Under the pieces are notes generated by a model. The model saw only the letters and a program-made list of their open reading frames with translations, ran no database searches and was not told the origin of the DNA. DNA of 22,455 nt from an uncultured Prevotella sp. (GTDB lineage Bacteria; Bacteroidota; Bacteroidia; Bacteroidales; Bacteroidaceae), in NCBI GenBank assembly GCA_934230965.1, contig CAKQFW010000008.1, forward strand, positions 1-22,455, read 5' to 3'. The position numbers and the translations under genes are program-made. Shown in pieces: positions 1-9,879 of the stretch (its first letter is position 1; each line of letters begins with the position of its first letter).

Positions 1-1
1 C

Positions 2-493
2 TTCGAGGGTCGACAGGTAACACCAGGCCATGCCATCGAAGCCATGTGGTTTATCATGGACTTGGGCAAACGCCTGAACCGTCCCGAACTGGTAGAAAAA
101 GCCAAAGACACCGCTCTCAAGATGTTAGAGTATGGTTGGGATAAAGAGTTTGGAGGCATCTTCTATTTCATGGACCGCAAGGGCTTCCCCCCACAGCAGC
201 TTGAATGGGACCAGAAACTATGGTGGGTACACATCGAAACCCTTATCTCGATGCTGAAAGGCTACCATCTTACCGGCGACGTGAAATGTCTTGAATGGTT
301 TGAAAAGGTGCACGACTATACTTGGAGCCACTTCAAAGATCAGGAACATCCTGAATGGTTCGGTTACCTGAATCGTAGAGGTGAGGTGTTGCTGCCATTG
401 AAGGGCGGTAAATGGAAAGGCTGTTTCCATGTTCCAAGAGGACTTTTCCAGTGCTGGAAAACGTTGGAAGACATTCAGTTGAATGAGAAATAA
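2..493 (+). CDS. AGE-family (N-acylglucosamine/cellobiose) 2-epimerase, 3' part only
   Basis: This is the C-terminal 163 codons of a cytoplasmic sugar 2-epimerase. The frame is open to the left edge, so the gene begins outside the window; the ATG at 44 is internal. Two motifs identify the family. [10 protein letters not shown] at 23-52 carries the first conserved catalytic histidine (codon 29-31), and KGCFHVPRG near 416-442 carries the second (codon 428-430). They are 133 residues apart, against 134 in the complete homologue at 20716-21900. The aromatic WWVHIETL segment also fits. AGE enzymes invert C2 of N-acetylglucosamine/N-acetylmannosamine, mannose or beta-linked disaccharides; which substrate applies here cannot be told from the fragment. 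The stop lies 40 bp before susC and no promoter is visible in that gap, so co-transcription with the uptake genes is likely. Sequence differences from the second epimerase show an old divergence rather than a recent duplication. Confidence 0.9.
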   Translation, partial: FEGRQVTPGHAIEAMWFIMDLGKRLNRPELVEKAKDTALKMLEYGWDKEFGGIFYFMDRKGFPPQQLEWDQKLWWVHIETLISMLKGYHLTGDVKCLEWFEKVHDYTWSHFKDQEHPEWFGYLNRRGEVLLPLKGGKWKGCFHVPRGLFQCWKTLEDIQLNEK

Positions 494-533
494 TTAATTA
501 ATTCTTTTATTATTATCTAAAATCTAATGTAAA

Positions 534-3500
534 ATGAAATTTAAGTATTTTTGTTGGCTAACCTTATTATTTGCCTTCATTAGCATGGGCGTTAACGCCC
601 AGACGAAGGTTGAAGGTACTGTGCTCGATGAAAGCAGCAATCCGTTGATTGGTGTTACTGTATCTACAGACGACCGCAAAACGGGTGTAGTGACTGACTT
701 GGATGGACACTTTACTATTAACGTGCCCAATGCTAACCAATCATTGACGTTCTCTTTTGTAGGTTATACTACACAGAAGGTCGCATTGAAGGGTAGAAAG
801 ATTCTGAAAGTAGTCTTGAAAGAAGACAATGAGCTTTTGGATGAGGTTGTAGTAGTGGGTTATGGTACCCAGAAGAAAGTCAATCTGACAGGTTCTGTAG
901 CTCAAGTTGATAACAAAGAATTGAAGCAAGCTCCAAGCGGAACGCTTTCTGCAATGTTGGCAGGACGTCTGCCAGGTTTGGTGACAAGACAAACCAGCGG
1001 TCAGCCTGGTCAAGATGGTGCTAATCTTCACATTCGTGGTGTCGGTGCCGGTGATGGTAGCGCCTTGGTTGTTGTTGACGGTGTAGTTCAGGATTATTTC
1101 CCTGATTTCTCTCCCGATGAAGTAGAGTCAGTTACTATCTTGAAGGACGCTGCTGCCGCAGCTGTTTACGGTGTACGTGCTTCGGGTGGTGTTATCTTGG
1201 TTACTACAAAGCGTGGTACTACACAGAAACCTACTGTAAGCTTTAACACTGCTTTAACCCTGAGCCAGAACACCAACTTCCCGAAGTTCTTGAATGGTCC
1301 TGATTATGCTTATTGGTACAATAAAGCACAGTTGATGGACGGTGTTGCAGAGGAAAACCTGCGCTTTAAGCCTGAGGACATTGAACGTATCACTAACCCT
1401 GGTCCTGATGAGGAAATTTATGGTAGCACCGATTGGTTCGATTTGTTGTTCCGTAATGCTGCTCCCACATACACCAATACTATTTCTGTACAGGGTGGTA
1501 ACGACCGCGTTAAGTTCTTTACTTCTCTTGGTGCATACAACCAGGAAGGTGCTGTTAAAAGAACAACGTATGACAAATACTATTTCCGTTCTAACTTAGA
1601 TGCTAAGATTACAGACAACTTTGATTATTCAATGAACCTTTACGGATCAGTTGACAATCAGAAGTCGCCTGGTGCAGATGTTGGTCCTAATGCATATGCA
1701 GGTGTATTCCAGCAGGCTATGTTGTCTTATCCTTTCTTGAAGCCTTATACCAAGGACGGTATGCCTATCGCCAGTCAGAACACTGATGGTAATGGTAATA
1801 ACAACCCCCTTGCTGCTCGCGATTTGTCAGGTCGTCAGACAAGCAAGACAACAAAATTCCAGGGTGATTTATCTTTGAGATATAAACTGCCTCTCAAGGG
1901 ATTGTCAGTAAAATTAGACGCTGCCTTCTTGAAGACTCATTCTATGAGAAAGGCTGAAGCTACTCCGTATAAAGTGTTCAACTGGAACCAAACCACTCAT
2001 ACTGGTAATGTAGAAAATGGCCGTATCTGGTCTATGGCCTCAGTATCACATTGGTATGGCTCTTTGCAGCGTTATACCATCCGTCCTACGGTTGAGTATA
2101 ACAACACCTTTGGAAAGCATGATGTATCAGCTTTGTTCTTGTATGAATTTGCAAGAGAAGACTATGAAGGAATTTCGGCTGGTAGAGAAGACTTCCCCTT
2201 GACAAACATCATGGATATGAGCTATGGTAACAAGGTGAGCGAAAATCTGGTTAAGGGTAGTCACTCTAACGATAAGCGTGCTGGCTATGTAATGCGTCTT
2301 AATTATGCATTCGATCAGAAGTATCTGGTTGAGTTCACAGGTCGTATCGACGCTTCTACTGCTCTTCCTAAGGGTAACCGTTGGGGCTTCTTCCCCGCTG
2401 TTTCATTGGGCTGGCGTATGTCAGAAGAGAGCTTCTTTAAGAACGCACTGCCTTTTGTTGACAACTTCAAAATTCGTGGTTCAGTAGGTCGTCTGGGTAG
2501 CGATGCCTCTATCTCTAACACAATGACTTACTTTTCTACCGCCGGCTTGTCGTCAGATCCCTGCGTTGTCTTTGGAACCAATCCCTATAAAGACATGGGT
2601 ATGAGCGGTCCTGTATGTCCCGATTTGAAGTGGCAGATTACAGATAGCTATAACATTGGTCTCGACGCCGATTTGTGGCATGGCCTTTTGGGCGTAGAGC
2701 TTGATGTGTTCTATATGAAGACCAGTCGTTCATTGGCAGGTCAGTCAGGTAAGTTCCCTCCCTCTTTGGGTAACTGGTACCCCGCCTATATCAACTATGG
2801 CTCGCATGACAACCGTGGTTTCGAGTTGGTGCTGACACACCGCAACAAGATTAAAGATTTCAACTATTATGTGAAAGGCAACGTGTCTTGGGCTCGTAAT
2901 AAGATCTTGAAGACCATTGAGGATTCCGATGTGCCTTTGTACAAACGTAGAACAGGTAAACGCTTGGGCGAAACCTTAGGCTTTGTTGCAACGGGCTTGT
3001 TCCAGTCGGAAGAAGAAATTGCAAAGAGCGCAGTATTTGAAGGCTCTACCAATACCAAACCTGGTGATGTTAAGCTGAAAGATATCAACGGTGACGGTAG
3101 AATTACTTGGGACCAGGATATGGTGCCCATCAGCCGTAGCAGCACACCTGAAATGATGTTCGGTTTGAACATTGGTGGTGATTGGAAGGGCTTCGACTTC
3201 AACATGTTCTGGCAAGGTGCTGCCATGTTTGACGTTGACCTCTGTGGTGTTTACTCTAGCGGTATTCGTGACAACACGTTCTACACCAAGCCTTTCTATT
3301 GCGGAGGTAATACTCCCTACTATCTGGTAGAAAACTCATGGACACCTGAAAATACCAACGCTAAGTATCCTCGTTTAGGTATTGAGGGTCGTGATAATGG
3401 TGGTAAATTCTCTTCTTGGTGGATCAAGGATGGTACCTATCTGCGTTTGAAGAGCGCTCAGATTGGATATACTCTGCCTAAGAAGTTAACCAATAAGATT

Positions 3501-3650
3501 GGCTTTGGCAGCATCCGTGCTTATGTAAGTGGTAGCAACTTGCTTACCTTCTGTGGATTGGATTATTTGGATCCTGAAATGCCTAGCGTAAACCAAGGCT
3601 ATTATCCGCAGCAGCGTACCTATGAATTTGGTTTGAACCTTACTTTCTAA
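534..3650 (+). CDS. SusC/RagA-type TonB-dependent outer-membrane glycan transporter
   Basis: The protein has 1038 residues, normal for the SusC family. It would import oligosaccharides across the outer membrane using TonB energy, with the SusD partner as a lid. A Sec signal peptide covers residues 1-23 (cleavage near NAQ). Residues 25-97 form the carboxypeptidase-regulatory-like beta domain. The family hallmark LDEVVVVGYGTQKK is at 102-115, and the plug domain runs from about 115 to 228, including the conserved LKDAAAAAVYGVRASGGV stretch. The remainder is the 22-strand barrel, ending in an aromatic terminus (GLNLTF) as outer-membrane proteins do. Residues 850-861 (D-I-N-G-D-G-R-I) match the calcium-binding EF-hand-like loop common in these transporters. 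There is no N-terminal STN domain, so direct anti-sigma signalling is not expected. SusD follows after 12 bp. Confidence 0.97.
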   Translation: MKFKYFCWLTLLFAFISMGVNAQTKVEGTVLDESSNPLIGVTVSTDDRKTGVVTDLDGHFTINVPNANQSLTFSFVGYTTQKVALKGRKILKVVLKEDNELLDEVVVVGYGTQKKVNLTGSVAQVDNKELKQAPSGTLSAMLAGRLPGLVTRQTSGQPGQDGANLHIRGVGAGDGSALVVVDGVVQDYFPDFSPDEVESVTILKDAAAAAVYGVRASGGVILVTTKRGTTQKPTVSFNTALTLSQNTNFPKFLNGPDYAYWYNKAQLMDGVAEENLRFKPEDIERITNPGPDEEIYGSTDWFDLLFRNAAPTYTNTISVQGGNDRVKFFTSLGAYNQEGAVKRTTYDKYYFRSNLDAKITDNFDYSMNLYGSVDNQKSPGADVGPNAYAGVFQQAMLSYPFLKPYTKDGMPIASQNTDGNGNNNPLAARDLSGRQTSKTTKFQGDLSLRYKLPLKGLSVKLDAAFLKTHSMRKAEATPYKVFNWNQTTHTGNVENGRIWSMASVSHWYGSLQRYTIRPTVEYNNTFGKHDVSALFLYEFAREDYEGISAGREDFPLTNIMDMSYGNKVSENLVKGSHSNDKRAGYVMRLNYAFDQKYLVEFTGRIDASTALPKGNRWGFFPAVSLGWRMSEESFFKNALPFVDNFKIRGSVGRLGSDASISNTMTYFSTAGLSSDPCVVFGTNPYKDMGMSGPVCPDLKWQITDSYNIGLDADLWHGLLGVELDVFYMKTSRSLAGQSGKFPPSLGNWYPAYINYGSHDNRGFELVLTHRNKIKDFNYYVKGNVSWARNKILKTIEDSDVPLYKRRTGKRLGETLGFVATGLFQSEEEIAKSAVFEGSTNTKPGDVKLKDINGDGRITWDQDMVPISRSSTPEMMFGLNIGGDWKGFDFNMFWQGAAMFDVDLCGVYSSGIRDNTFYTKPFYCGGNTPYYLVENSWTPENTNAKYPRLGIEGRDNGGKFSSWWIKDGTYLRLKSAQIGYTLPKKLTNKIGFGSIRAYVSGSNLLTFCGLDYLDPEMPSVNQGYYPQQRTYEFGLNLTF

Positions 3651-3662
3651 AAACTTATTCAG

Positions 3663-5252
3663 ATGAAATCGATAAAGAAAATTTTAACAGCAGTTGCTTC
3701 TACCTGTGTAGTGTTAAGCAGTTGCAATATTGATCCAGAATTGACAAAGTCATATCCTTCTGATGTGATTTGGGAAAATGACGCAAACTTGTCAACCTAT
3801 ATTAATGGATATTATGGTTGTGTAGGTGGTTATTATGGCCTGGGTACTGAGGCAAGTACAGATATGTTGAAGTATAACAACCCTACTGATAACATCAATG
3901 TGTTTGCCTTTGGTAGCATGCCTATTACGCCCACCAGTAATTTGTTTGGTAGCTGGGGCAGCCATTCTACCATATTGTCTTTGACCCGCTGCTTGGCAAA
4001 CATTGAGTCGCATCGTCAAAACTTCTCTGAAGAAGCTGCCATACAAGCTGAGGCTCAGGTGCGTTTCTTCCGTGCTGTATGTTGCTTTAACTTGGCAAGA
4101 TGCTATGGAGGTCAGTATATCATTTACCGCGAGCTTCCTGAGCTGGGTGAAAAGGATCACGCACTATGCACTCCCGAAGAAGGCTGGCAGTTTATTTACG
4201 ACGAATTGAAGTTTGCTGCTGAACACCTGCCTACTAAAGATAAAGTAGAGTTGGGACGTTTAACCAGTGGTGCTGCTTATGGTATGTTGTCGCGTGCTAT
4301 GTTGTATGCTGAGCGTTGGAAAGATGCTTCAGATGCTGCTGCTGAGGTGATGAAGCAGGATTATGAGCTTTATCCTGACTACGGCAAACTGTTCCAGAAC
4401 TCTCGTTTGGCGCCCGTAGAGAACAAAGAAAGTGTGATTGAGTTTGGTTTCCTCAAGGATAAGATTACCTATTCATTCGACTATTTCTACTGCCCGCCCA
4501 GCGATGGTGGTTATGCCGAGGTATCGCCCACTGAAGATTTGGTTTCTTCTTATCAGATGGCCGACGGTCGCGACTTTGATTGGGATAATCCTGAAATGGC
4601 CGCTCATCCTTATGAAGGCCGTGAGCCTCGTTTCTATGCTACCATTCTTTATAACGGTTGCCAGTGGAAGGGTGAAACCTTATACACCTACGAAGGCAGC
4701 AAGGATGGATTTGGCTTTGGTGGCGGTACCACAAGTACTGGCTACTACATGCGTAAGCTGATGAAAGAATCTATTGAGAAGAACGGAAGCTTCACAGGAC
4801 AGTGCGATTTGACTTACTATTATATGCGTTATGCTGAGGTGTTGTTAAACTATGCTGAAGCCATGGCTATGCAGAACAAGTTGCCTGAAGCATTAGATGC
4901 ATTGTACCAGGTAAGAAAAAGAGCTGGATTTACCGAAAGACCAACGGCTGCAAATCAAACTGAGTTTATGAAGCTGCTTCGCCATGAGCGTAAAGTAGAG
5001 TTGGCTTTCGAGGGTCATCGCTTCTGGGATCTTCGCCGTTGGGGCTTGGCTACTGATGTTTTGAATGGAACCAACATGCACGGTGTTAAGCCTACCAAGA
5101 TTGGTGAAAACCAGTTCAAATATGAAGTGGTTGACATTGATGGTGGCAAGAAGCGCGTATGGGAAGAGCGTTACAACAAACGTTTCCCAATTCCTTTGGA
5201 TGAGGTAGAGCAGAACGGTCTCGTTGAACAATTTGATGAATGGAAACATTAA
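3663..5252 (+). CDS. SusD/RagB-type surface glycan-binding lipoprotein
   Basis: The protein has 529 residues, the usual SusD length. The signal peptide ends in the lipobox LSSC with the acylated cysteine at residue 21, so it is an outer-membrane lipoprotein. It would cap the SusC barrel and deliver glycan to it. The N-terminal part holds the tetratricopeptide-like helices of the SusD fold. The typical C-terminal signatures are present: YMRYAEVLLNYAEA, then LRHERKVELAFEGHRFWDL followed by RRWG. It starts 12 bp after the SusC stop, the standard pairing. Nothing in the sequence reveals which sugar it binds. Confidence 0.97.
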   Translation: MKSIKKILTAVASTCVVLSSCNIDPELTKSYPSDVIWENDANLSTYINGYYGCVGGYYGLGTEASTDMLKYNNPTDNINVFAFGSMPITPTSNLFGSWGSHSTILSLTRCLANIESHRQNFSEEAAIQAEAQVRFFRAVCCFNLARCYGGQYIIYRELPELGEKDHALCTPEEGWQFIYDELKFAAEHLPTKDKVELGRLTSGAAYGMLSRAMLYAERWKDASDAAAEVMKQDYELYPDYGKLFQNSRLAPVENKESVIEFGFLKDKITYSFDYFYCPPSDGGYAEVSPTEDLVSSYQMADGRDFDWDNPEMAAHPYEGREPRFYATILYNGCQWKGETLYTYEGSKDGFGFGGGTTSTGYYMRKLMKESIEKNGSFTGQCDLTYYYMRYAEVLLNYAEAMAMQNKLPEALDALYQVRKRAGFTERPTAANQTEFMKLLRHERKVELAFEGHRFWDLRRWGLATDVLNGTNMHGVKPTKIGENQFKYEVVDIDGGKKRVWEERYNKRFPIPLDEVEQNGLVEQFDEWKH

Positions 5253-5316
5253 TCAATTTGAGAAATGGCAAAATGTTAAATCGATGTTGAATTTATCAAC
5301 TAAAATTTAGAGTAAA

Positions 5317-6732
5317 ATGAAAGTTTTAAGTAAAATATCAGCAATATTATGTTTGTGTCTGGCTGTATTTGCTTCTTGCGAGTCGCCAGATTATGAAACA
5401 GGACGTACGCCTCAGGTTGATGGCTTAATGGGTGTTACGATACAGATACCTGGTAATCCTTCTAAATATTCGGCTACTAAGGCAGGTCCTTATGCCGAGA
5501 ATGAAGAGATTATCGTAAAGGTGCCTACTACTGAAGATGATCCGTTAGACGTAACTCGTCTTGTATGTTATGTGAATGTTCAGCATAACTGTTACGTTAC
5601 TCCCGCCATCGGTGGAGAGATGGATTTTACAGAGCCTTATCAGATCACCGTAGTGGATGCTTTGGGTAACAAACATCACAACACTATCCGTGTAGTGCCC
5701 ACTCCTCCGAAGGTAAAGGTTGCAAAACTGTGGGGTAAGAGCGGAGAAGAAATGCAAACCGGAACCAATGCTACTGGTTTGGCATTGTGGAAGGATTACT
5801 TGGCCGTTCAGGTTTATAATGATAACATTAAGTTGTATGATCGCGCAACAGGTGCTTATGTGAAAGACCTCGAATCGGCAAGCTCATTTATGATGCACGC
5901 TCGCACCGATGATGGTGGCAACTTGTTGACAGCTCGTGAAAATATTTATGGTGCTGGCTTCATGGTTTATCGTTATGACGAGGCTACCAATTCGCATGTA
6001 AATATTTTGAATTATGCTGCTGATGATGGCTGTCCTCTTGATTTGGGCTATAACTTCAGCGTGAAGGGTGACGTTACGAAGGGTGTGGCTTACATCTATG
6101 GTACTTGTCCTGACAATATGGAGGTTTACTATTGGAAGTTGCAAGACGGCCAGCTGGTTACTCCTGCTGCTCAGCCTATCGCACTTCGCTATGGTCCTGC
6201 AGGTAGTCCTTGGACAAAGGCTCCGATGATTGAGCGTGCTTCTTTGGACGACGATTCAAACCACTACATCGCTTATAACCATCGTAGCGGTAGTCCTGAT
6301 GATCATCCTGAGCGCAAGAGCCATTTCGCAATGTTTACTCCGTTCTATGAGATTACTAATATGAACCAGGATAACCACCACTATCGTATCTTGGGCTTCG
6401 ACGTATTCTCTGTTGAGGGTGATACCTACTTGGCATTGTTAGACCACTACTGTGACCCATGGTCAGGCGGTGATGCCTTTATGCGTCTCTTCGATATCAC
6501 CAATCCTAAGAATATGGAGATGGGTCCGGATGATAGTGGCTATGATAAGTTTGCTCTCTTCAAGAGCGAGGGCTCACCTTATGCTACTAACTACAACGAC
6601 TGGGGTGATGTTGCTACATGCATTGTTCCTACCAGCACCGGATATGATATCTATATCTCAGTATGTAACATTGGTTTCGCAGCATCAGAGACCTGCATAC
6701 GTACATATAAGATGTCTTGGTTTAGACAATAA
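5317..6732 (+). CDS. DUF5018-like surface lipoprotein with propeller-like C-terminal region, in the SusE/SGBP position
   Basis: The protein has 471 residues and a lipoprotein signal ending in FASC (Cys21). Residues about 22-125 look like an Ig-like beta domain (a GxxxxIQIPG start, later YQITVVDALGN), as in DUF5018 proteins. Residues about 126-470 form a repeating beta-rich region with short blades such as LALWKDYLAVQVYNDNIKLYDRATG, which suggests a beta-propeller. Third-position lipoproteins after SusC/SusD normally are surface glycan-binding proteins, so a binding rather than catalytic role is inferred. I see no catalytic signature. It follows SusD after 64 bp and is closed by a strong terminator 17 bp downstream, which makes it the last gene of the uptake unit. 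The DUF assignment is from recall of family features, not a search. Confidence 0.75.
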   Translation: MKVLSKISAILCLCLAVFASCESPDYETGRTPQVDGLMGVTIQIPGNPSKYSATKAGPYAENEEIIVKVPTTEDDPLDVTRLVCYVNVQHNCYVTPAIGGEMDFTEPYQITVVDALGNKHHNTIRVVPTPPKVKVAKLWGKSGEEMQTGTNATGLALWKDYLAVQVYNDNIKLYDRATGAYVKDLESASSFMMHARTDDGGNLLTARENIYGAGFMVYRYDEATNSHVNILNYAADDGCPLDLGYNFSVKGDVTKGVAYIYGTCPDNMEVYYWKLQDGQLVTPAAQPIALRYGPAGSPWTKAPMIERASLDDDSNHYIAYNHRSGSPDDHPERKSHFAMFTPFYEITNMNQDNHHYRILGFDVFSVEGDTYLALLDHYCDPWSGGDAFMRLFDITNPKNMEMGPDDSGYDKFALFKSEGSPYATNYNDWGDVATCIVPTSTGYDIYISVCNIGFAASETCIRTYKMSWFRQ

Positions 6733-6748
6733 TCAATTGTAAATAAGA

Positions 6749-6796
6749 AATAGGCGGGAGTTTTATCTCGGTGGTATCATTCCCGCCTATTTTTTT
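6749..6796 (+). terminator. Rho-independent terminator after the SusC-SusD-DUF5018 unit
   Basis: A perfect 11-bp inverted repeat (AATAGGCGGGA at 6749-6759, TCCCGCCTATT at 6781-6791) encloses a 21-nt loop and is followed directly by a run of T (6790-6796). The GC-rich core and the T tract make this a confident intrinsic terminator. Confidence 0.9.
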
Positions 6797-7012
6797 ATTA
6801 TTTGTAAATAAGATAGGAACGTTTAAAACAGTAAAACAAAATAGATGCTCATTATAAATAGGATAATCAAGCAAAGATACAAGTTGAAAAAGAGCGTATA
6901 AGAAGTATTACATACAGTAATGAAATGAAATATAATATGTAGCGATTTCGCTTTTAGTGAAGCACCTATATGGCCTTCAATAAAAACGAAATACTTTAAA
7001 TAATAAAAAAAT
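6797..7012 (+). other. AT-rich intergenic leader, no clear promoter seen
   Basis: This stretch between the terminator and the next gene is very AT-rich and must contain a promoter if the terminator works. I could not find a good TTTG / TAnnTTTG pair. A lone TTTG at 6801-6804 has no matching -7 element at the right distance. A small hairpin (AGCGA, TT, TCGCT at 6941-6952) is the only structure noticed. No credible small ORF or RNA gene is visible. Confidence 0.4.
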
Positions 7013-8710
7013 ATGCAGAAAAATATATTCTTATCTTTACCGTTATCATTATTGGCAATGCTTTTAATGCTATCATCTTGTGCTTCTGAAATTCATGAAG
7101 GATATAGAGCTCCTGACTATGACCTGGCTTTACAGAAACAGCAGATCATCAATAATACTAAATCGGTTAAAGTAATTAACGCTTATGACGAGTTAGGATG
7201 CGAAGCTTATGATATCTCTAATCCGCAGAAAAAGGCTGGAGTTGCTGGCTTAGATTATGTATTGGGTGATGATCATAAAGAAGGAACCGGTAGCTTTAAA
7301 TTAAAGTATAATTTCATGGGAAAACCTAATGCAAGCAATCGCGAATTAGTGTTTTTCCAACAGCGTTGGGGCGACTATCGTGTCGACTTGTCTTTCCATC
7401 CGTTAGGCCTCTCTATCTGGGTGAAAGGTAATCGTAAAAACAAAGATGCTATCTTCCGTTTCATCATCATGGAAGATGAAAAGCAGTTTAACGAAACTAC
7501 ACCGCATGACTATTCGCGCGAACGTTGGTCATATTATGCTTTTGAGGATGCCGAGGTGCTGTCAAAAGATGGTTGGACACGCTTAATTATGCCTTACGAT
7601 GCCTTTAAACTGTATAAGAGGGGTAAAGGCACGCAGTCGGATAAGTTGTTGATGAACCGTAATGAAGGTTTCCGCATCGAGATAGAAAATAAATCAGGTA
7701 GAGCTTGTACTGGCGAATGTCAGATTGATGAATTGAAACAGCTCACATCGTACGAATTAAAGGGAGGCACCCCAAAGTTCTCCAGCGTATTCATTCAGCT
7801 AAATAAAGATGCTTATGAGAATGAAGATTGGGATCAACAGTTCCAGGACAGCCGTGCTGTAGGTATTGATACATGGATTATTCAGTACTCTGAACAGTTT
7901 ACGGGTAGTGATGACGCAACGAACGTTTCTTTCTATAAGAATACGAACTTGCCTTGGGTACAGGTTAAGTGCGACATCATTGATAAGATGTTTGAAGCCG
8001 CTGAACGTAACGGCATGAAGCTTATTCTGGGCTTGTATCCTGGCGATTATAGCAAGACAAACTTGCGAGATCCTAAGAAATACAACATCAACACCACACG
8101 TAATAAGAGATTGTTTGATGAGGTGTATGAGCAGTTTGGAAACCACCCTTGCTTGGTAGGATGGTATATTACTGAAGAGTTTCATGACGGATCTTATCCT
8201 GTAGGATGGCAGCAAGAGCCTGAGCTTGCAATGCTGGCAAAGTATCTGGAAGGTGTGGCTTCGTACATTAAGTCGAAATCAGATAAGCCCGTAGCCATCG
8301 CTCCGGCTTTGTGGCGTGGCCTTCCTGCCGACCTGTGCGGCAAGTGGTTTTTGAGTCTGTTTAAGCGCACGCCGAGTATTGATAACTTGTATCTGCAAGA
8401 TATTGGCGGACGCTGCTTGGTTGACTTTGATGTAGACCTTCCTAACTGGTATGCAGAAATCAAAAAGGCTTGCGATGCTACCAATGTGAAGTTTGGGGTT
8501 GACATCGAGTCGTTCAAGAGCTGCTGGTGTCCTAACGTCGACTATAAGGCAAAAGATTGGTCTGAACTGAAGGAGCAACTGATGGTAGCTGGCTTATTCA
8601 CCGAGTATATTACTAATTTTAGTTGGGCTACATTTAAGAAAGGTACAAACAACTATGACGGTTATAAGGCCTACCTGAAGGAAAATAATCTCCTGCCGAA
8701 AGGAAAATAA
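7013..8710 (+). CDS. Lipoprotein with jelly-roll domain and DUF4434-type TIM-barrel (putative glycoside hydrolase)
   Basis: The protein has 565 residues. The signal peptide ends in the lipobox LSSC (Cys23), so it is membrane-anchored and probably surface-facing. Residues about 50-240 resemble a galactose-binding-like/CBM jelly-roll, closing with CQIDELKQL. Residues about 255-560 match the DUF4434 barrel, starting SSVFIQLNKDAYENEDW. Two glutamates sit where retaining clan-A glycosidases carry theirs: E389 in GWYITEEFHDG (after strand 4) and E499 in VDIESF (after strand 7), 110 residues apart. The three other DUF4434 proteins in this window keep both. This suggests hydrolase activity, but the specificity is unknown and the reaction is inferred. 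The gene follows the terminator at 6749-6796 and opens a new transcript group; the next gene starts 94 bp later. Confidence 0.72.
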   Translation: MQKNIFLSLPLSLLAMLLMLSSCASEIHEGYRAPDYDLALQKQQIINNTKSVKVINAYDELGCEAYDISNPQKKAGVAGLDYVLGDDHKEGTGSFKLKYNFMGKPNASNRELVFFQQRWGDYRVDLSFHPLGLSIWVKGNRKNKDAIFRFIIMEDEKQFNETTPHDYSRERWSYYAFEDAEVLSKDGWTRLIMPYDAFKLYKRGKGTQSDKLLMNRNEGFRIEIENKSGRACTGECQIDELKQLTSYELKGGTPKFSSVFIQLNKDAYENEDWDQQFQDSRAVGIDTWIIQYSEQFTGSDDATNVSFYKNTNLPWVQVKCDIIDKMFEAAERNGMKLILGLYPGDYSKTNLRDPKKYNINTTRNKRLFDEVYEQFGNHPCLVGWYITEEFHDGSYPVGWQQEPELAMLAKYLEGVASYIKSKSDKPVAIAPALWRGLPADLCGKWFLSLFKRTPSIDNLYLQDIGGRCLVDFDVDLPNWYAEIKKACDATNVKFGVDIESFKSCWCPNVDYKAKDWSELKEQLMVAGLFTEYITNFSWATFKKGTNNYDGYKAYLKENNLLPKGK

Positions 8711-8724
8711 CCATAAGATGTTTT

Positions 8725-8752
8725 CATGGGGCGAGTGTTCGCTCTCCCTATG
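8725..8752 (+). other. Intergenic hairpin without T tract
   Basis: CATGGGGCGAG (8725-8735) pairs with CTCTCCCTATG (8742-8752) across a 6-nt loop. There is one mismatch and one G-U pair. It is followed by A-rich sequence rather than T, so it is not a standard terminator. A role as mRNA-stability or processing element between two exported-enzyme genes is possible. Confidence 0.45.
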
Positions 8753-8804
8753 ATTAAAAAGTAAAAATCAAAACTATTAATAATAAACTGTTTGTAAGAG
8801 CAAT

Positions 8805-9800
8805 ATGAAGTTGAATAGATTATTTTTATGCTTGTGTGCCATACTTAATATTGGTATGGTTTGCGCACAACCCAAACCCTTGCGTTTTAACAAAGACGGA
8901 AAGTTTAAAATTGTGCAGATAACCGATGTTCATTATAAATATGATGACCAGGCCAATTCACAAGTAGGCATTGATTGCATAAATAACGTGTTAGATACTG
9001 AGAAACCCGACTGTGTGATTTTTACTGGCGATGGTGTTGTTTCTAACGATTCGTATAAAGGCTGGGACATTGTTCTTGATTTGTGTATTCGTCGCAACAT
9101 ACCCTATGCCGTGGTATTTGGCAATCATGATGATGAATATGATCATACTCGCCAGGAGTTATGCGATTATATTTCAAAGAAAGAAGGAAGCCTCATGCCT
9201 CAGGGCTTGGTGCAACCCCTTGCTGCCGACTATGTATTGACCGTAAAGTCGGCAAAAGATAAAAACAAGGATGCTGCTTTGCTGTATTGCATCGACTCAC
9301 ATTCTTATACACAGGTTCATTCGGTTCCTGGTTACGACTGGATTAAATTTGACCAGATAGCTTGGTATCGCAATCAGAGTAAAGCGTTTACTCAGAAAAA
9401 TGGGGGAACACCTCTTCCTGCTTTAGCTTTCTTCCATATCGCTACTCCTGAGTTTAAGGATGCGCTAATGGAAGATAAGAACCGAGTGTTTGGCTGTAAA
9501 GGTGAGATGGTGTGCTGCCCCACTACCAACTCGGGCTTCTTCACTTCTGTAAAAGAGTGTGGCGATGTGATGGGCATCTTTGTGGGTCACGACCACGACA
9601 ACGATTATGCGGTAGCATATAAAGAAGTGTTGCTGGCCTACGGCCGCTACTCAGGCGGAAACACTGTTTATAACGATTTGAACCCTAATGGTGCACGTGT
9701 TATCATTTTGAAGGAAGGCGAACGCACCATCGATACGTATATTCGTCTCGCTAATAATGAGATTGAATCGGCAGTAAGCTTCCCGAAAAGTTTTTATTAA
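8805..9800 (+). CDS. Exported calcineurin-like metallophosphoesterase
   Basis: The protein has 331 residues, with a Sec signal peptide cleaved near CAQ (residue 21-22), so it acts in the periplasm or outside. The complete metallophosphoesterase motif set is present: D41-x-H43 (TDVHY), G-D76 (FTGDGV), G-N107-H108-D (FGNHDD), H211 in FFHIATPE and G-H262-D-H264 (VGHDHDND). The FFHIxxPE form places it near the Dcr2/SIA1-like branch. It should hydrolyse a phosphomono- or diester with two metal ions. Within this locus a phosphate on the glycan or its breakdown products is a plausible target, but the sequence does not prove it. A related second gene begins at 22081. It is flanked by 94-bp and 99-bp gaps holding hairpins. 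Confidence 0.88.
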   Translation: MKLNRLFLCLCAILNIGMVCAQPKPLRFNKDGKFKIVQITDVHYKYDDQANSQVGIDCINNVLDTEKPDCVIFTGDGVVSNDSYKGWDIVLDLCIRRNIPYAVVFGNHDDEYDHTRQELCDYISKKEGSLMPQGLVQPLAADYVLTVKSAKDKNKDAALLYCIDSHSYTQVHSVPGYDWIKFDQIAWYRNQSKAFTQKNGGTPLPALAFFHIATPEFKDALMEDKNRVFGCKGEMVCCPTTNSGFFTSVKECGDVMGIFVGHDHDNDYAVAYKEVLLAYGRYSGGNTVYNDLNPNGARVIILKEGERTIDTYIRLANNEIESAVSFPKSFY

Positions 9801-9810
9801 TTAAAATGTA

Positions 9811-9879
9811 AAGTAGGTTTTAACATTAGTTTTGTACACAAGTAGGTGTCTTTGATATAATAAGTCGGAGCACCTACTT
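9811..9879 (+). promoter_or_regulatory. Intergenic inverted repeat with alternative pairing partners
   Basis: AAGTAGGTG at 9840-9848 pairs perfectly with CACCTACTT at 9871-9879. A second copy of AAGTAGGT at 9811-9818 could pair with the same right arm, so two mutually exclusive hairpins are possible. There is no T run after the right arm. This could be an attenuator or processing site; function is uncertain. A TTTG at 9831 followed 21 bp later by TATAATAA could be a weak promoter overlapping it. Confidence 0.35.

Noticed and set aside
6801..6832. TTTG at 6801-6804 as part of a promoter for the gene at 7013
   Set aside because: The sequence 19-21 bp downstream (TAAAACAG) does not match TAnnTTTG.
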